Positions 1 to 8,329 of a DNA stretch of 64,000 bases are shown here, piece by piece (position 1 is the stretch's first letter; every line of letters starts with the position of its first letter). Below the pieces are notes generated by a model. It was not told where the DNA came from. It was given only the letters and a program-made list of their open reading frames with translations, and did no database searches. A program made the translations under genes and the position numbers. The stretch is from the IMG/VR virus record IMGVR_UViG_3300030737_000014, positions 1 through 64,000 of that record; one strand, 5' to 3'. This DNA is from a virus.

Positions 1-294
1 CTGGTAGGCATCGTCCGGAACGGGTTGGTTATCCCCGCCGGTATCCATGACCCTGACGGCAGCCGCATATCCGCGGCACAAGCCGGCGCCCTGGGTGGCG
101 ATGTCCTCGACGGTCCCCTTGATGCATGCCCGGTCGAAGATCTCGACCTGTTCGTGGAGCATCCGAGCCAAGGCCGGGTCCACCCTTCTCAACGCCAGAT
201 CCGTCCATCGCCGTTCGAACGTTAGGGCCGCATCGGCCACAACCGCAGTCCACCTGTTTAACTCTGTGGTTGCATCCTTTTGCGGGCCCCTCAT
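1..294 (-). CDS. Probable small terminase subunit, N-terminal part (runs off left edge)
   Basis: An open frame of 98 codons starts at ATG 294 and reaches position 1 without a stop. The protein is helical and charged, with a stretch FERRWTDLALRRVDPAL followed by LHEQVEIFDRACIKGT and GLCRGYAAAVRVMD. If the window is a circle, it continues in frame into the frame at 64000..63695 directly ahead of the large terminase, giving about 199 residues, a plausible small-terminase size (DNA recognition for packaging). It lies downstream of the primase-helicase on the same strand. The terminase role is inferred from position, not from a recognised motif; the coding nature of the frame is clear. Confidence 0.6.
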   Translation of the reverse strand, partial: MRGPQKDATTELNRWTAVVADAALTFERRWTDLALRRVDPALARMLHEQVEIFDRACIKGTVEDIATQGAGLCRGYAAAVRVMDTGGDNQPVPDDAYQ

Positions 295-475
295 GACAGG
301 GTTCCGTGTTCGCCGACGCAGTGGTGCTGATGCCCCACCTGTGCGCGCGATGACAGTGCGCGCCCTATTACGCTATTACTCTCTCTATAAAGACCACTTT
401 CTCTTACCATTTTACCTTCTTCTCTCTCTTTAGGGATTCTACGGCTAAATAAGGATTCAAGTGTCATGACAGTCA

Positions 476-3292
476 TCAGAAGACAGGAATGCTAAGGTCT
501 TCAACGACTTGACTGACGATGACACCTTCCGATGACACTTGTTTTGTAAGTGTCATTTGGGGGGGTAGTGTCATGCGCGGTGCGCGACGGTCCGCAGCGG
601 TGCGCACGGCCTCCGAGACCCCCCGCAACTGCCGATGTTGCATGCCTTTGATGACCCCTTTTTGGAGCCATTCCGTCGAGATCTGGGTGTTCACCTGTCC
701 CTTCGGATCGGTTGTATTTGCCGTCTTGCCCTCGAGGATCCGGCTCTCATAGCCGGCCTTGTGATGGGCCAATCCGGTCTCGTTCAGCACGATCCCGCAG
801 TAGTAGCGGCGCCGTGCATCCCGCAGTTCCGTTGAGCTGACAGCGATCATCGGGTCCGCCATAGCGGTCAGACTCTTCCCGATCGAATCGTTGCTAGGCA
901 CGCCACGATTCTCGCCTTTGTTCTGCAGCCACCAATCTGCGAACGCCAAGCTGAAGTCTGGGCTCGAGATCTTTCGATCCATGTCATAGGTGATGCAATC
1001 CTCCATGAAGCCGGCGACCAGGTTGGAATCCTTCCGGATCTCCTCAGTGGCCTCGATCATCTCGTCTGTCATGGCAATGAATCCCCTTTTCAATGCGCGC
1101 GCAGCCCCTTCTAGTGCCCATGTGAGCAGCCCTGGCATCTCATTCGCCAGAACCAGCGACGACGGCTTGCCTACGCCCAGACGGTCCGCCTCCTTCGCCG
1201 TCCCGACTAGCTCGTCGGGAAAGAATTCCCGCTTGCACAGGATCACGATCAGCCGATTGACAATGGCCTTCGTGGCTTCTTTGAACTGCGGCGGATGATT
1301 GGTGCCCCAGAAGATCGGCGACGTAATACGGACCGACAGCATGGGCCCGTTCTTGACGTTGACGCTGATCGGCTCACCGGTGACGATGGCCTTGACCGCC
1401 GAACTAAAGTGCCACTTCCGTTGGTCGAAGGCTTCATGCAAAACCCATGGCCGCCGCTTCAGGAATCCCATCATGCCGTGCGGGCCTTCGAGTGACTCGA
1501 TCGGCGTGGCATTCTGTTCACTGCCAAAGAACCCGCCGAGCACCTCGAGCAGACCGGATTTACCGAAGTTGGAGCCGCCCTGGAAGATCAGAGCCTTGGA
1601 CAACTCCCGCGGCTTATTGTCGACCAAGCCGGCGCCGAGCACCTCCTGGATAACGCCAATGATCTGAGCTCGCTCATCCGGATGACGATCCGAGAAGCAA
1701 TCCTCCAGCATCTGCAGCCACCATGGGCACTTCGCTTCAGGGTCGTATTTGGTCTCGATCCGCCATGTGACATAGTGCTCCGGAACGATCTCCGTCACTT
1801 CCATGGTGCGCGGATCGATCAGGCCGTTGCGGGTGGGGATGAGGCCATGGCTATCCCAGTCAACGCTCTCTCTACGCAAATGCTTCTGACGCAGGATCCA
1901 GTTGCGCGTTTCATTGACCAGCTTCAGGTTGGCTGAAATACCAAACTGATCGGCCGCGGCTTGGACTTCCGTATTTATCCAGGCGCCGATGTCCTCCGCA
2001 ATCGTCCAGATGCCGTCTGCGTACATCCAGTTTTGCTTCGGAAGAAACAGTAGTCTCCGACCACTCTCATGAAGGACTCCAAGAATGGCATCGCCGATCC
2101 GCTCGAACTGGGTTTTCTCTCCGTTTGTGTCCTTTGGTTTCTTTGGTTTCGGTTCGCCCTTGGCTGCGGCTTTGGCTTGCTCGACCGTTTCTACCCTACC
2201 TGGCGCTGCCGCGGTGGCCTTCTTCGTCGGCACCTCCGAAGCCTGTTCTTTCGCTCGAGTCTCCGCGATAGGCGTGTACTTCTTGAGCCATGTGTCGCAC
2301 ATGCCTCGGATCGTCTTCTCTTCCTTCTGCCAGTTCCATCGCTTGCCGTAATCGCCGGCCGCCGCCTTGGTAGCTGCCAAAACCAGGCTGACCGTTTCCT
2401 CTATGGTCCGCCCGGCATTGAGCATGCTGCCGGTCACAGCCAATTGCGTGGTATGGACTGCAGCGTCGCCGCCCATCATGTAGCCCATGGCATCGAGCCG
2501 CTTCTCGACGTCGACCGACGGCTTCCATCCGCCGCCGTTCGCGATGGCATAGTCCAGATACGGATTGCTCTCGCCGGACATCTCAGACACGGTCCGGCCG
2601 CGCTCGCGTTCCTTGCGCAAGATCACCGGGGAAGTTTCAGCTAACCATTCCTCGAGATCCTCGAGGTGGTAGAGTTTTAGTTGAGTTTTTCCGGTGATAT
2701 CGAACAAATCTACTGGGTGGGAAACTATAACTTCCTTATTCTCACCGCGTTTCGTGTTGTGTGTGCCCGGCAACCTCAACAGCCTTGCAATCTCACAGAC
2801 CGAATGATCGCCGCCGACGAGATCCGCCAATAGCTTGAGATCCGCTTCGATACGGTCCATCTCGCCGAGCGCACCGGCCGGATTGGTGATGACCTCAGTC
2901 AGCATCCAGATGCCGTGAACGCCGTTGCCACTCCTGACCATGATGGACGGCGGATACTTCAACGTCTTGAGCTTACGTTCTACATCCTCAAGACTATCCT
3001 CAATGTCCTTCAGGTCGATGTCCGCGAATAGAAACGCGATCTCGTCGACCTGGATCTTGTTGCGTGCCTTTGATCCTGGCTTCAGCGTGCCGGCAGAATA
3101 AAACAGGCCGCGGTCGGGCCCGTCCCATTTCGCAATGAACGCCTCGATGTCCTTTACTTCGCGCGTGTCCAGCTTCCGGAACGGATGGACGCCATCGCGC
3201 TCGTTACCAAGACTGCAGAAGTGGACAGGGGAGGAAGTGCTCGGACCGAATACTGCCTTGATGAAGTCGATTGCTATTTTTGTCATGGGCAT
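476..3292 (-). CDS. Primase-helicase: RepB/AEP-type primase domain fused to D5-N/SF3 helicase
   Basis: A 938-residue replication protein. The N-terminal ~230 residues carry the archaeo-eukaryotic primase pattern: FADID (Asp91, Asp93), SGNGVHGIW (His126) and RLPGTHNTKRGEN. A Lys/Ala-rich linker (about 345-390) follows, then a D5-N-like region and an SF3 helicase: Walker A GGSNFGKS (572-579), Walker B WVLHE (616-620), sensor-1 Asn in FWGTNHPP (about 665) and a candidate arginine finger NRLIVI (680). It should unwind the origin and prime (perhaps also extend) phage DNA. No separate DNA polymerase gene is visible in the window. ATG codons at residues 1 and 3 are both possible starts. Confidence 0.88.
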   Translation of the reverse strand: MPMTKIAIDFIKAVFGPSTSSPVHFCSLGNERDGVHPFRKLDTREVKDIEAFIAKWDGPDRGLFYSAGTLKPGSKARNKIQVDEIAFLFADIDLKDIEDSLEDVERKLKTLKYPPSIMVRSGNGVHGIWMLTEVITNPAGALGEMDRIEADLKLLADLVGGDHSVCEIARLLRLPGTHNTKRGENKEVIVSHPVDLFDITGKTQLKLYHLEDLEEWLAETSPVILRKERERGRTVSEMSGESNPYLDYAIANGGGWKPSVDVEKRLDAMGYMMGGDAAVHTTQLAVTGSMLNAGRTIEETVSLVLAATKAAAGDYGKRWNWQKEEKTIRGMCDTWLKKYTPIAETRAKEQASEVPTKKATAAAPGRVETVEQAKAAAKGEPKPKKPKDTNGEKTQFERIGDAILGVLHESGRRLLFLPKQNWMYADGIWTIAEDIGAWINTEVQAAADQFGISANLKLVNETRNWILRQKHLRRESVDWDSHGLIPTRNGLIDPRTMEVTEIVPEHYVTWRIETKYDPEAKCPWWLQMLEDCFSDRHPDERAQIIGVIQEVLGAGLVDNKPRELSKALIFQGGSNFGKSGLLEVLGGFFGSEQNATPIESLEGPHGMMGFLKRRPWVLHEAFDQRKWHFSSAVKAIVTGEPISVNVKNGPMLSVRITSPIFWGTNHPPQFKEATKAIVNRLIVILCKREFFPDELVGTAKEADRLGVGKPSSLVLANEMPGLLTWALEGAARALKRGFIAMTDEMIEATEEIRKDSNLVAGFMEDCITYDMDRKISSPDFSLAFADWWLQNKGENRGVPSNDSIGKSLTAMADPMIAVSSTELRDARRRYYCGIVLNETGLAHHKAGYESRILEGKTANTTDPKGQVNTQISTEWLQKGVIKGMQHRQLRGVSEAVRTAADRRAPRMTLPPQMTLTKQVSSEGVIVSQVVEDLSIPVF

Positions 3293-3358
3293 CCGGGTGT
3301 GATGGGTGTATTCAGAAAGGGCCCGCCCAGGGCGTGATGGCCCCAGGCGGGTAGTTTG

Positions 3359-3400
3359 GTTTCAACAGTTAGCTCCTGCAAAGATCTCGACTGTTGAAAC
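3359..3400. repeat. 11-bp inverted repeat in the intergenic gap upstream of the primase-helicase
   Basis: GTTTCAACAGT (3359-3369) and ACTGTTGAAAC (3390-3400) are perfect inverted copies around a 20-nt loop. A second weaker stem (CCCGCC/GGCGGG) lies at about 3320-3352. Neither is followed by a T tract on the minus strand, so an operator or mRNA leader structure for the helicase gene is more likely than a terminator. Confidence 0.5.
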
Positions 3401-3420
3401 TGGAGGGTAGAGGACTGTTC

Positions 3421-4155
3421 TTAGAAGCGCGGTCGCTCGGTGGTGGAGGAAGCTTCGGCTCCTCCACCATTCTTCGCATCGGCCATGCCTTGGATCTGGC
3501 GGGCCGCTTCCTTGGTGGTGTCCGCGGACTCGCTGGGCTCGACACCATCGAACTCGGCTTGATCCACCCAGCCAATGATCTTGAACTCAGGCACCTTGAT
3601 CTTGCCGTAGGCCGGATCCTTGTGCTTGTAGCTGTCGACCGCCAGCGTGATGATCGGAAGCTTGCCGGGATTCATCCGACGCTTCTGGCCGAACGAAGTG
3701 ACAAGCTTGGTGATCGCACCGCGACCGCCGGCCGAGTTGGTGACGAACGTGTAGAGTTCGTCATCCGTGGTGTCCTTCAGCACGAGGTATTGAGTCTCCT
3801 GCCAGACGTCCATCGGCTTGCCGTCCTTGTCGGTCGGCCATTCGGACTTGTCGTCGAAACCCAGCGTGTCGCGCTTCTGCGGACGATGGCCCTCAACAAT
3901 GAGTCCCATGATGGTCTCGGCCGGCTTCTGATCTTCCCAGCGGATCCAGCCGACCAAGATGTTCGGCATGCTGGCAATGTATTTGCCGCCCGCCTCGATC
4001 TCATTGTCGCCGACCGAGTAGTCGCCCTTAGAGAACTTGAGCATCTTGCCAACGATGTTGGAAGAGTTCTCGCGCCCATAGGCCGAATACGGATCGTAGT
4101 TGTCGTCCTGAGTAGCCACAGCTCCGCCGTGACCTGAAGTGGTCATATCGTTCAT
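3421..4155 (-). CDS. Hypothetical early protein; possible single-strand DNA-binding role
   Basis: 244 residues, no recognised family. The middle is beta-rich and basic; the C-terminal tail is low-complexity and Gly/Glu/Ser-rich (AKNGGGAEASSTTERPRF). It sits between a nucleotide hydrolase and the primase-helicase, where many phages encode a single-strand-binding or recombination-mediator protein. That is position-based inference only: the typical short acidic SSB tail tip is not obvious. The start may be Met1 or Met4 (4146). Confidence 0.55.
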   Translation of the reverse strand: MNDMTTSGHGGAVATQDDNYDPYSAYGRENSSNIVGKMLKFSKGDYSVGDNEIEAGGKYIASMPNILVGWIRWEDQKPAETIMGLIVEGHRPQKRDTLGFDDKSEWPTDKDGKPMDVWQETQYLVLKDTTDDELYTFVTNSAGGRGAITKLVTSFGQKRRMNPGKLPIITLAVDSYKHKDPAYGKIKVPEFKIIGWVDQAEFDGVEPSESADTTKEAARQIQGMADAKNGGGAEASSTTERPRF

Positions 4156-4267
4156 TCTGCTATTTGCTTTCTTTTGTTTTCGCCGAGAGAAAAGCCTGTT
4201 CGGCGCGTATCCCAGCCGGGATGGCTGGAATTAGTTTTGCATAATGGCGGCTACCTTTTGCTGCCAG

Positions 4268-4645
4268 TCATGCAGTGTTCTTGCGAGAACGCGAGATACC
4301 ATCCTGTGCGATTGCGTCGTGCTGGGTGAAACCGTTGGGATATCGCTTGCGAAGCTTGACGACGTTGGCCTCGATCACGTCTTCCAGGCCGACCTTCATC
4401 ATGATCATCAGCATCATAAAGTAATGGAACGTATCGCCCATCTCCTCGATGACTTCGTCGCGGTTGATCTCGCGGCCATAGACCCAGTGCTTCTTCATGT
4501 GGTCGAGCACTTCGGCGCTTTCCCCAGCCAAACCGACGGCGGCATGAAGAAATCCGTCGGGACCTGAATTTTTTTCCTGAAACAGATGGTCGACGAAGGC
4601 TCTGAAGTCCACCAGCATGGAATTCATCTCGTTCTCAATCGGCAT
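4268..4645 (-). CDS. MazG-like nucleotide pyrophosphohydrolase
   Basis: 125 residues with the all-alpha NTP-pyrophosphatase pattern: GLAGESAEVLDHMKK supplies the first acidic helix (ExxE type) and DEVIEEMGDTFHYFMML the second (ExxD type), the metal-binding residues of the MazG/dUTPase-2 superfamily. It probably hydrolyses non-canonical or excess NTPs/dNTPs. The start at 4645 is chosen over the longer frame because AAAAGGAGGTGCG, a near-perfect ribosome site, lies just upstream. The first codons overlap the end of the nuclease gene by 11 nt. Confidence 0.8.
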   Translation of the reverse strand: MPIENEMNSMLVDFRAFVDHLFQEKNSGPDGFLHAAVGLAGESAEVLDHMKKHWVYGREINRDEVIEEMGDTFHYFMMLMIMMKVGLEDVIEANVVKLRKRYPNGFTQHDAIAQDGISRSRKNTA

Positions 4646-5711
4646 TCGCACCTCCTTTTGCTGTGGATACGGTGAAGCGATCAGTCTGATCTCCCACTTC
4701 GACAAATTGTTCGATATCGATTCCAGCCGCCTTGGCCGCGGCTTGGATTGCTTTGTTGTTGTATGTTTTTTTGCCCTTGACGCTCGACCACGACACCACG
4801 CCAGGAACTTTCCGGATGTTCTTTTCCCTCAATCGATCCTTGAGGGCCTGCTTGAGCGTGCGGAGTTTGGTTTCGTCCTTACCTACGGTCGCCTCTAACG
4901 CCGCGATCTCTCGCGCCATATCGGCAAACTCTGCAGCTAACTGGGGATCGACGTCCTTCTCAGGGTGCGTCGGGACAGAAATCCGAACCACGCCGCACGC
5001 CCCGGTGAAGGGGCAATACTCACAATCCTTGCCGCCAGAGAGATAGCCCTCGGGCTCCAGATCCTTGGCACTTGTTGCCGTCATGACCTGGGTGGCGCGA
5101 ATTTTCGCAACCGCGTAAATCGCAGGATCGAACTTGATGGGGAATTCGGTAATCTGATCCCAGAAGCTTGCGTCCGTGTAGGACAGCAGCGAGTAACCTG
5201 GTTTGTAAGGAGTCAGCTCGCGGACTATGCCCATCTGAACGTGAGTCTGAAAGATGTTTATTGGCTTTGCTTCAATTAAATTTGCCCTGGGGTCGATCGT
5301 CTTGGATTCTGCCATGATGCAGTCGCCCTCGATGTCGGCAACTCCATTGTCCTTGAGGAAGTCCCGCGGCAAATCAATCAGCATGCCGTCCGGTGTTGCA
5401 CTCAGGAAACCGGTCACAAACGACTGCTGATCTGGGCCAGACAGCAGCAGCTTGTCGCCGTACTTGGCCTTCATCGCTGGTGCCCAGAAGTGATTCTCCA
5501 TCAGGGTGCCGCGCAGTTTGGCGCCCCAACCGTCCACGTAGTCGGAATCACGTACGACACCGAAACGAGGGTCGTTCTCGTTCTTGGTGTAATAGGTCTT
5601 CCGTATACAGCCGCCGACCTCGGACGCCCCGACGGTCTGGGTGCGATCATGGGCCCACTCGCGATCGAGAGTAGCGGCGTAGGCGTTCATGGCATCCTTG
5701 ACGACGCTCAT
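4635..5711 (-). CDS. Cas4/RecB-type PD-(D/E)XK nuclease with probable Fe-S cluster cysteines
   Basis: 358 residues. The nuclease core is visible as SATPDGMLIDLP (catalytic Asp) and CIMAESKTIDPR (E-x-K motif). One cysteine near the N-terminus (VGGCIRKTYY) and a C-terminal trio (DCEYCPFTGACG) match the one-plus-three arrangement that binds a 4Fe-4S cluster in Cas4, AddB and Dna2-type nucleases. A coiled-coil-like segment follows (about 270-310). Expected role: single-strand exonuclease or end resection in phage recombination. There is no cas1/cas2 or CRISPR array nearby. Confidence 0.82.
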   Translation of the reverse strand: MSVVKDAMNAYAATLDREWAHDRTQTVGASEVGGCIRKTYYTKNENDPRFGVVRDSDYVDGWGAKLRGTLMENHFWAPAMKAKYGDKLLLSGPDQQSFVTGFLSATPDGMLIDLPRDFLKDNGVADIEGDCIMAESKTIDPRANLIEAKPINIFQTHVQMGIVRELTPYKPGYSLLSYTDASFWDQITEFPIKFDPAIYAVAKIRATQVMTATSAKDLEPEGYLSGGKDCEYCPFTGACGVVRISVPTHPEKDVDPQLAAEFADMAREIAALEATVGKDETKLRTLKQALKDRLREKNIRKVPGVVSWSSVKGKKTYNNKAIQAAAKAAGIDIEQFVEVGDQTDRFTVSTAKGGANAD

Positions 5712-5914
5712 GACAAAGCCTTCGTGATTCTTGCGAGGAGATCCCGTGTGTTAGAACCATGCTGTCCAGAGTAGTCTTCCGCCACATACTCCAGTGCATC
5801 TATCACCTCTCGACGAGTCAAAGTCTCATCGAGCCGCTCTTCGTACGCGGCTGCGCGCCTGACTCGTTCATCAAAGTCCTGCTGTTCTGGTGTGCGTGTG
5901 TCTTTCTTGCTCAT
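5708..5914 (-). CDS. Hypothetical 68-aa charged protein
   Basis: Short, highly charged helical protein (starts MSKKDTRTPEQQDFDERVRR). It overlaps the nuclease gene downstream by ATGA and the end of the gene upstream by ATGA, so it is translationally coupled on both sides. No family recognised. Confidence 0.6.
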   Translation of the reverse strand: MSKKDTRTPEQQDFDERVRRAAAYEERLDETLTRREVIDALEYVAEDYSGQHGSNTRDLLARITKALS

Positions 5915-6420
5915 AGGTTTCCAACTCCTGTTAAAATCTTCCTGATCACCAGGTACGCATTAGGTGGTTCGCCCATCAGGGAGTCGTCGAACGGAGCCAG
6001 ACCTGCCTCCTCCCGAAGTTTGATGATGGTGTTGTCAATCAATCGCAGCGCGTCGTTCTTGGCTCGCTGATCGGTCTCGGACAGCCACACGGAATCCTTG
6101 ACGGCATCGATGAGGATGCCGGCATCGTTCAGTGTCATCTGGTCGAGGAACTTGCACAGCTTCTGGAAGTGCTCCGCGTGCGGGCCCTCCAACAGCTTCT
6201 TGCGTTCCAACACGAGCCCCTTCTGATAGAGGTTCATTTGGAGGTGCTTCTCGCGTTCGGCCCGCTCTTGAGGCGTACCGATATCAATGGTGTGCTCGGT
6301 CTTGGAACGCTCGATCAGTCTGGCTTCACGACGTGCAGCCGACTTCTCAATCGATTCGATCTGAGCCTTCGATGGTCCGTAGTCCAGGTAAGGATCTACG
6401 TCGCCTGTGGGCAGGCTCAG
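5911..6420 (-). CDS. Hypothetical early protein, apparent CTG start (169 aa)
   Basis: The conventional ATG is at 6237, but it has no ribosome site, and the frame is open and protein-like for 61 more codons upstream (GDVDPYLDYGPSKAQIES...). Between the upstream in-frame stop and 6237 there is no ATG, GTG or TTG. A CTG at 6420-6418 overlaps the stop of the VRR-NUC gene as CTGA, with GGAG seven bases upstream of it. I therefore place the start there. The product is alpha-helical and charged, with no recognised function. Another rare start, or the ATG at 6237 giving 108 aa, remains possible. Confidence 0.6.
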   Translation of the reverse strand: MSLPTGDVDPYLDYGPSKAQIESIEKSAARREARLIERSKTEHTIDIGTPQERAEREKHLQMNLYQKGLVLERKKLLEGPHAEHFQKLCKFLDQMTLNDAGILIDAVKDSVWLSETDQRAKNDALRLIDNTIIKLREEAGLAPFDDSLMGEPPNAYLVIRKILTGVGNL

Positions 6421-6890
6421 AAATGCGCTCCAGCCGGATGAGTGTTCGCATACACGCGATACTCATTCTCCTCATCGAGTTCCTGGCCTTCGTGGACCAT
6501 GAACTCTTCTCTCAAGGCATCCCATCCGGTGAGGATGATCAGTGCCTCTTTGACACTTTTGGCCATCGCCCAGAAATGATCCAAAGCCAGAACCTTGTCG
6601 CGGAATCGTTCCTGCTCCGGAAGTAATCGCCCCTTCGCATTCTTCATCTCGAGCCAGCCGATGCGGCCATGATCGAGTGTAACGAACAGATCCGGAGTGC
6701 CGGCCTTCACGCCTTCCGCCTTCAGCTTGATGGCCACGCTCTTCTTCCTCAGGCCACCATTCGGAATCGCCCGACATTCCAACTCGGGCCGCAGACCGTA
6801 TTCGAGATAGTTCATCAGGTTGACTTGTATGGTGTGTTCGGACGGTCCCTTTTCTTTAGGGGCCGTCCGCCGTTTCTTGATCAACTTCAT
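6417..6890 (-). CDS. VRR-NUC domain nuclease (PD-(D/E)XK, Holliday-junction-resolvase-like)
   Basis: 157 residues. VRR-NUC signature in order: IPNGGLRKK, AGTPDLFVTLDHG (catalytic Asp), GWLEMKNAKGRLLPEQERF (E-x-K plus conserved Gln). Stand-alone phage VRR-NUC proteins are structure-specific nucleases and can resolve branched DNA. It lies in a run of overlapping genes with the Cas4-like nuclease 0.7 kb downstream, which fits recombination-dependent replication. Confidence 0.82.
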   Translation of the reverse strand: MKLIKKRRTAPKEKGPSEHTIQVNLMNYLEYGLRPELECRAIPNGGLRKKSVAIKLKAEGVKAGTPDLFVTLDHGRIGWLEMKNAKGRLLPEQERFRDKVLALDHFWAMAKSVKEALIILTGWDALREEFMVHEGQELDEENEYRVYANTHPAGAHF

Positions 6891-7099
6891 CGAGTCACCT
6901 CAGGATGGCGGTAGTAATATCCAGCCGCCGCAGCGCCGGCTCGGATCAGCCACTCCTCGGCATTTGCGGCCCAGTTGCCGGCTTCGCCATAATCGTCAGC
7001 AGTCTGTATCTTGCTGATCGCACGCCTAGCCGCCGCGGTCGCCATCAACGCATAGAGTGCGTTGATTCTTGACGATACAGCCTTGGATGTTGCCTTCAC
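6887..7099 (-). CDS. Hypothetical 70-aa protein
   Basis: Ala-rich helical small protein, ATGA-coupled to the VRR-NUC gene and overlapping the end of the gene upstream. No family recognised. Confidence 0.55.
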   Translation of the reverse strand: MKATSKAVSSRINALYALMATAAARRAISKIQTADDYGEAGNWAANAEEWLIRAGAAAAGYYYRHPEVTR

Positions 7100-7317
7100 G
7101 ATCCGAATCTCCGCTGATATTCGTCCATCAGATCTTCGACCTGACTAAATTCTTCGTTGACATCGTGAACGTTATCGTAGCGAACGCCCTGAAATTCAGG
7201 ACGAGCACCGTGAGCACCGTGCTTCAGTACGGCCTTGATTACCTCAGAACATTCCTCTGCAATTTTCATGCAGAGGTCGCCTTCGGTCAGTAGGGTGATC
7301 TGGTTGCGGTTCAACAT
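7096..7317 (-). CDS. Small MazG/HisE-like NTP pyrophosphohydrolase
   Basis: 73 residues. LCMKIAEECSEVIKAVLKHG carries the E-E-x-x-E helix typical of the all-alpha NTP-PPase fold, and VNEEFSQVEDLMDEY supplies the second acidic helix. The start at 7317 (MLNRNQ) is preferred over an upstream ATG because GGAGG lies five bases upstream. With the gene at 4.3 kb and those at 9.0-9.9 kb it forms a nucleotide-pool set. Confidence 0.65.
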   Translation of the reverse strand: MLNRNQITLLTEGDLCMKIAEECSEVIKAVLKHGAHGARPEFQGVRYDNVHDVNEEFSQVEDLMDEYQRRFGS

Positions 7318-7571
7318 GGAATCCTCCACTTGATCGCAGGACGACCGCTGTCTGTTACGCCTTGCTCTCCACTGTTTTCGACTTTACCTTTTTCAACAAG
7401 GTGCCGAAGATTGCCGGAGACCGCTTGATGCGATCTACCGATATCTTTTTCGATATCGTTGCAGGTCTTTGGAGCGACGCGGAGTGAAGCCACGATTAGC
7501 TCGTCAAGTGTGGGAGAATGCTTTGCGAAGAACTCGTATGCATCCCGTGATGTCTCCTGGTAATTTTCCAT
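7311..7571 (-). CDS. Winged-helix DNA-binding protein coupled to the ParA-like gene
   Basis: 86 residues. LDELIVASLRVAPKTCNDIE followed by KDIGRSHQAVSGNLRHLVEK and a short wing (GRPAIKWRIP) read as a winged helix-turn-helix. The start at 7571 (MENYQ) shares TGATG with the stop of the ParA-like gene, so the two are co-translated. It may be the DNA-binding adaptor of that ATPase or a transcription regulator; the sequence does not decide. Confidence 0.65.
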   Translation of the reverse strand: MENYQETSRDAYEFFAKHSPTLDELIVASLRVAPKTCNDIEKDIGRSHQAVSGNLRHLVEKGKVENSGEQGVTDSGRPAIKWRIPC

Positions 7572-8329
7572 CACGGCTTCACCGTCGTCTTCTGAGCCAC
7601 CCCAACCAACTCGGTCAGCTTGACCCGATCGAACTCGGCCCAAATGCTCGCCAGCCAGTGACGAACCTGGCCGCGTAACACGAAGGAAAAATTCGCCAGT
7701 TCGTCCTTTGCGTTCTTGTTGGCGACGAACTTCAGGAACGGGATCGACTCGACCTCGACCTTTTCGAACGCCATCTCGTCGAGTTTCGGGATGGTGAGTT
7801 CGACGGAATCCTTGATCTTGTTGAAGTAGGAAGCGAACGTCGCCTCATCCCATTCGAAAAAGGTGGTGTTGTTGACGTGGTTCTTGACCAAGAAATACTT
7901 GGCACCTTCCATGAAGGAAGCCGTGAGCGCGATCTCATCCAACGAAGCAATCGAGCTTCCCAGGATATGAAACACGGCCAAAGTGATCTGGCCAGACTTG
8001 GCCATATCCAAAAAGCCGATGTCCCTCAACGACGCCAGCGACGGAGAGAGCAAGCCGGCTCGCACGTCGATGAGCGTTACCGAGGGGTTCTCGGCACTCA
8101 GGGTATCGAACACCCGCATCTGACCCGGCGTCGTAGTGAGATCCACTATCTCGGTGATGTCGGAGTGAAAGCGTTTGAGCGTGCCGCGGGGGGATTCGGT
8201 ATCGAACGCCCTCGTCGGGGCGTCGTTGGCTCTGAAGTAGTCTAGCAGGGCACGAGAGGTCGTGGTTTTACCCACGCCTCCCTTGTCCGCACCGACGACG
8301 ATCACGACCGGTTTGGATAGTGTGATCAT
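7571..8329 (-). CDS. ParA/MinD-family ATPase
   Basis: 252 residues with the deviant Walker A ADKGGVGKTTTSRAL (signature Lys16 and Lys21), then FDTESPRGTLKRF and VTLIDVRAGLLSP as switch I/II-like segments. The family positions DNA or proteins by nucleoid-dependent ATP cycling. No ParB gene or centromere-like iteron array was found; the only candidate partner is the coupled winged-helix gene. Roles could be segregation of an episomal prophage or another DNA-localisation function. Confidence 0.75.
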   Translation of the reverse strand: MITLSKPVVIVVGADKGGVGKTTTSRALLDYFRANDAPTRAFDTESPRGTLKRFHSDITEIVDLTTTPGQMRVFDTLSAENPSVTLIDVRAGLLSPSLASLRDIGFLDMAKSGQITLAVFHILGSSIASLDEIALTASFMEGAKYFLVKNHVNNTTFFEWDEATFASYFNKIKDSVELTIPKLDEMAFEKVEVESIPFLKFVANKNAKDELANFSFVLRGQVRHWLASIWAEFDRVKLTELVGVAQKTTVKP

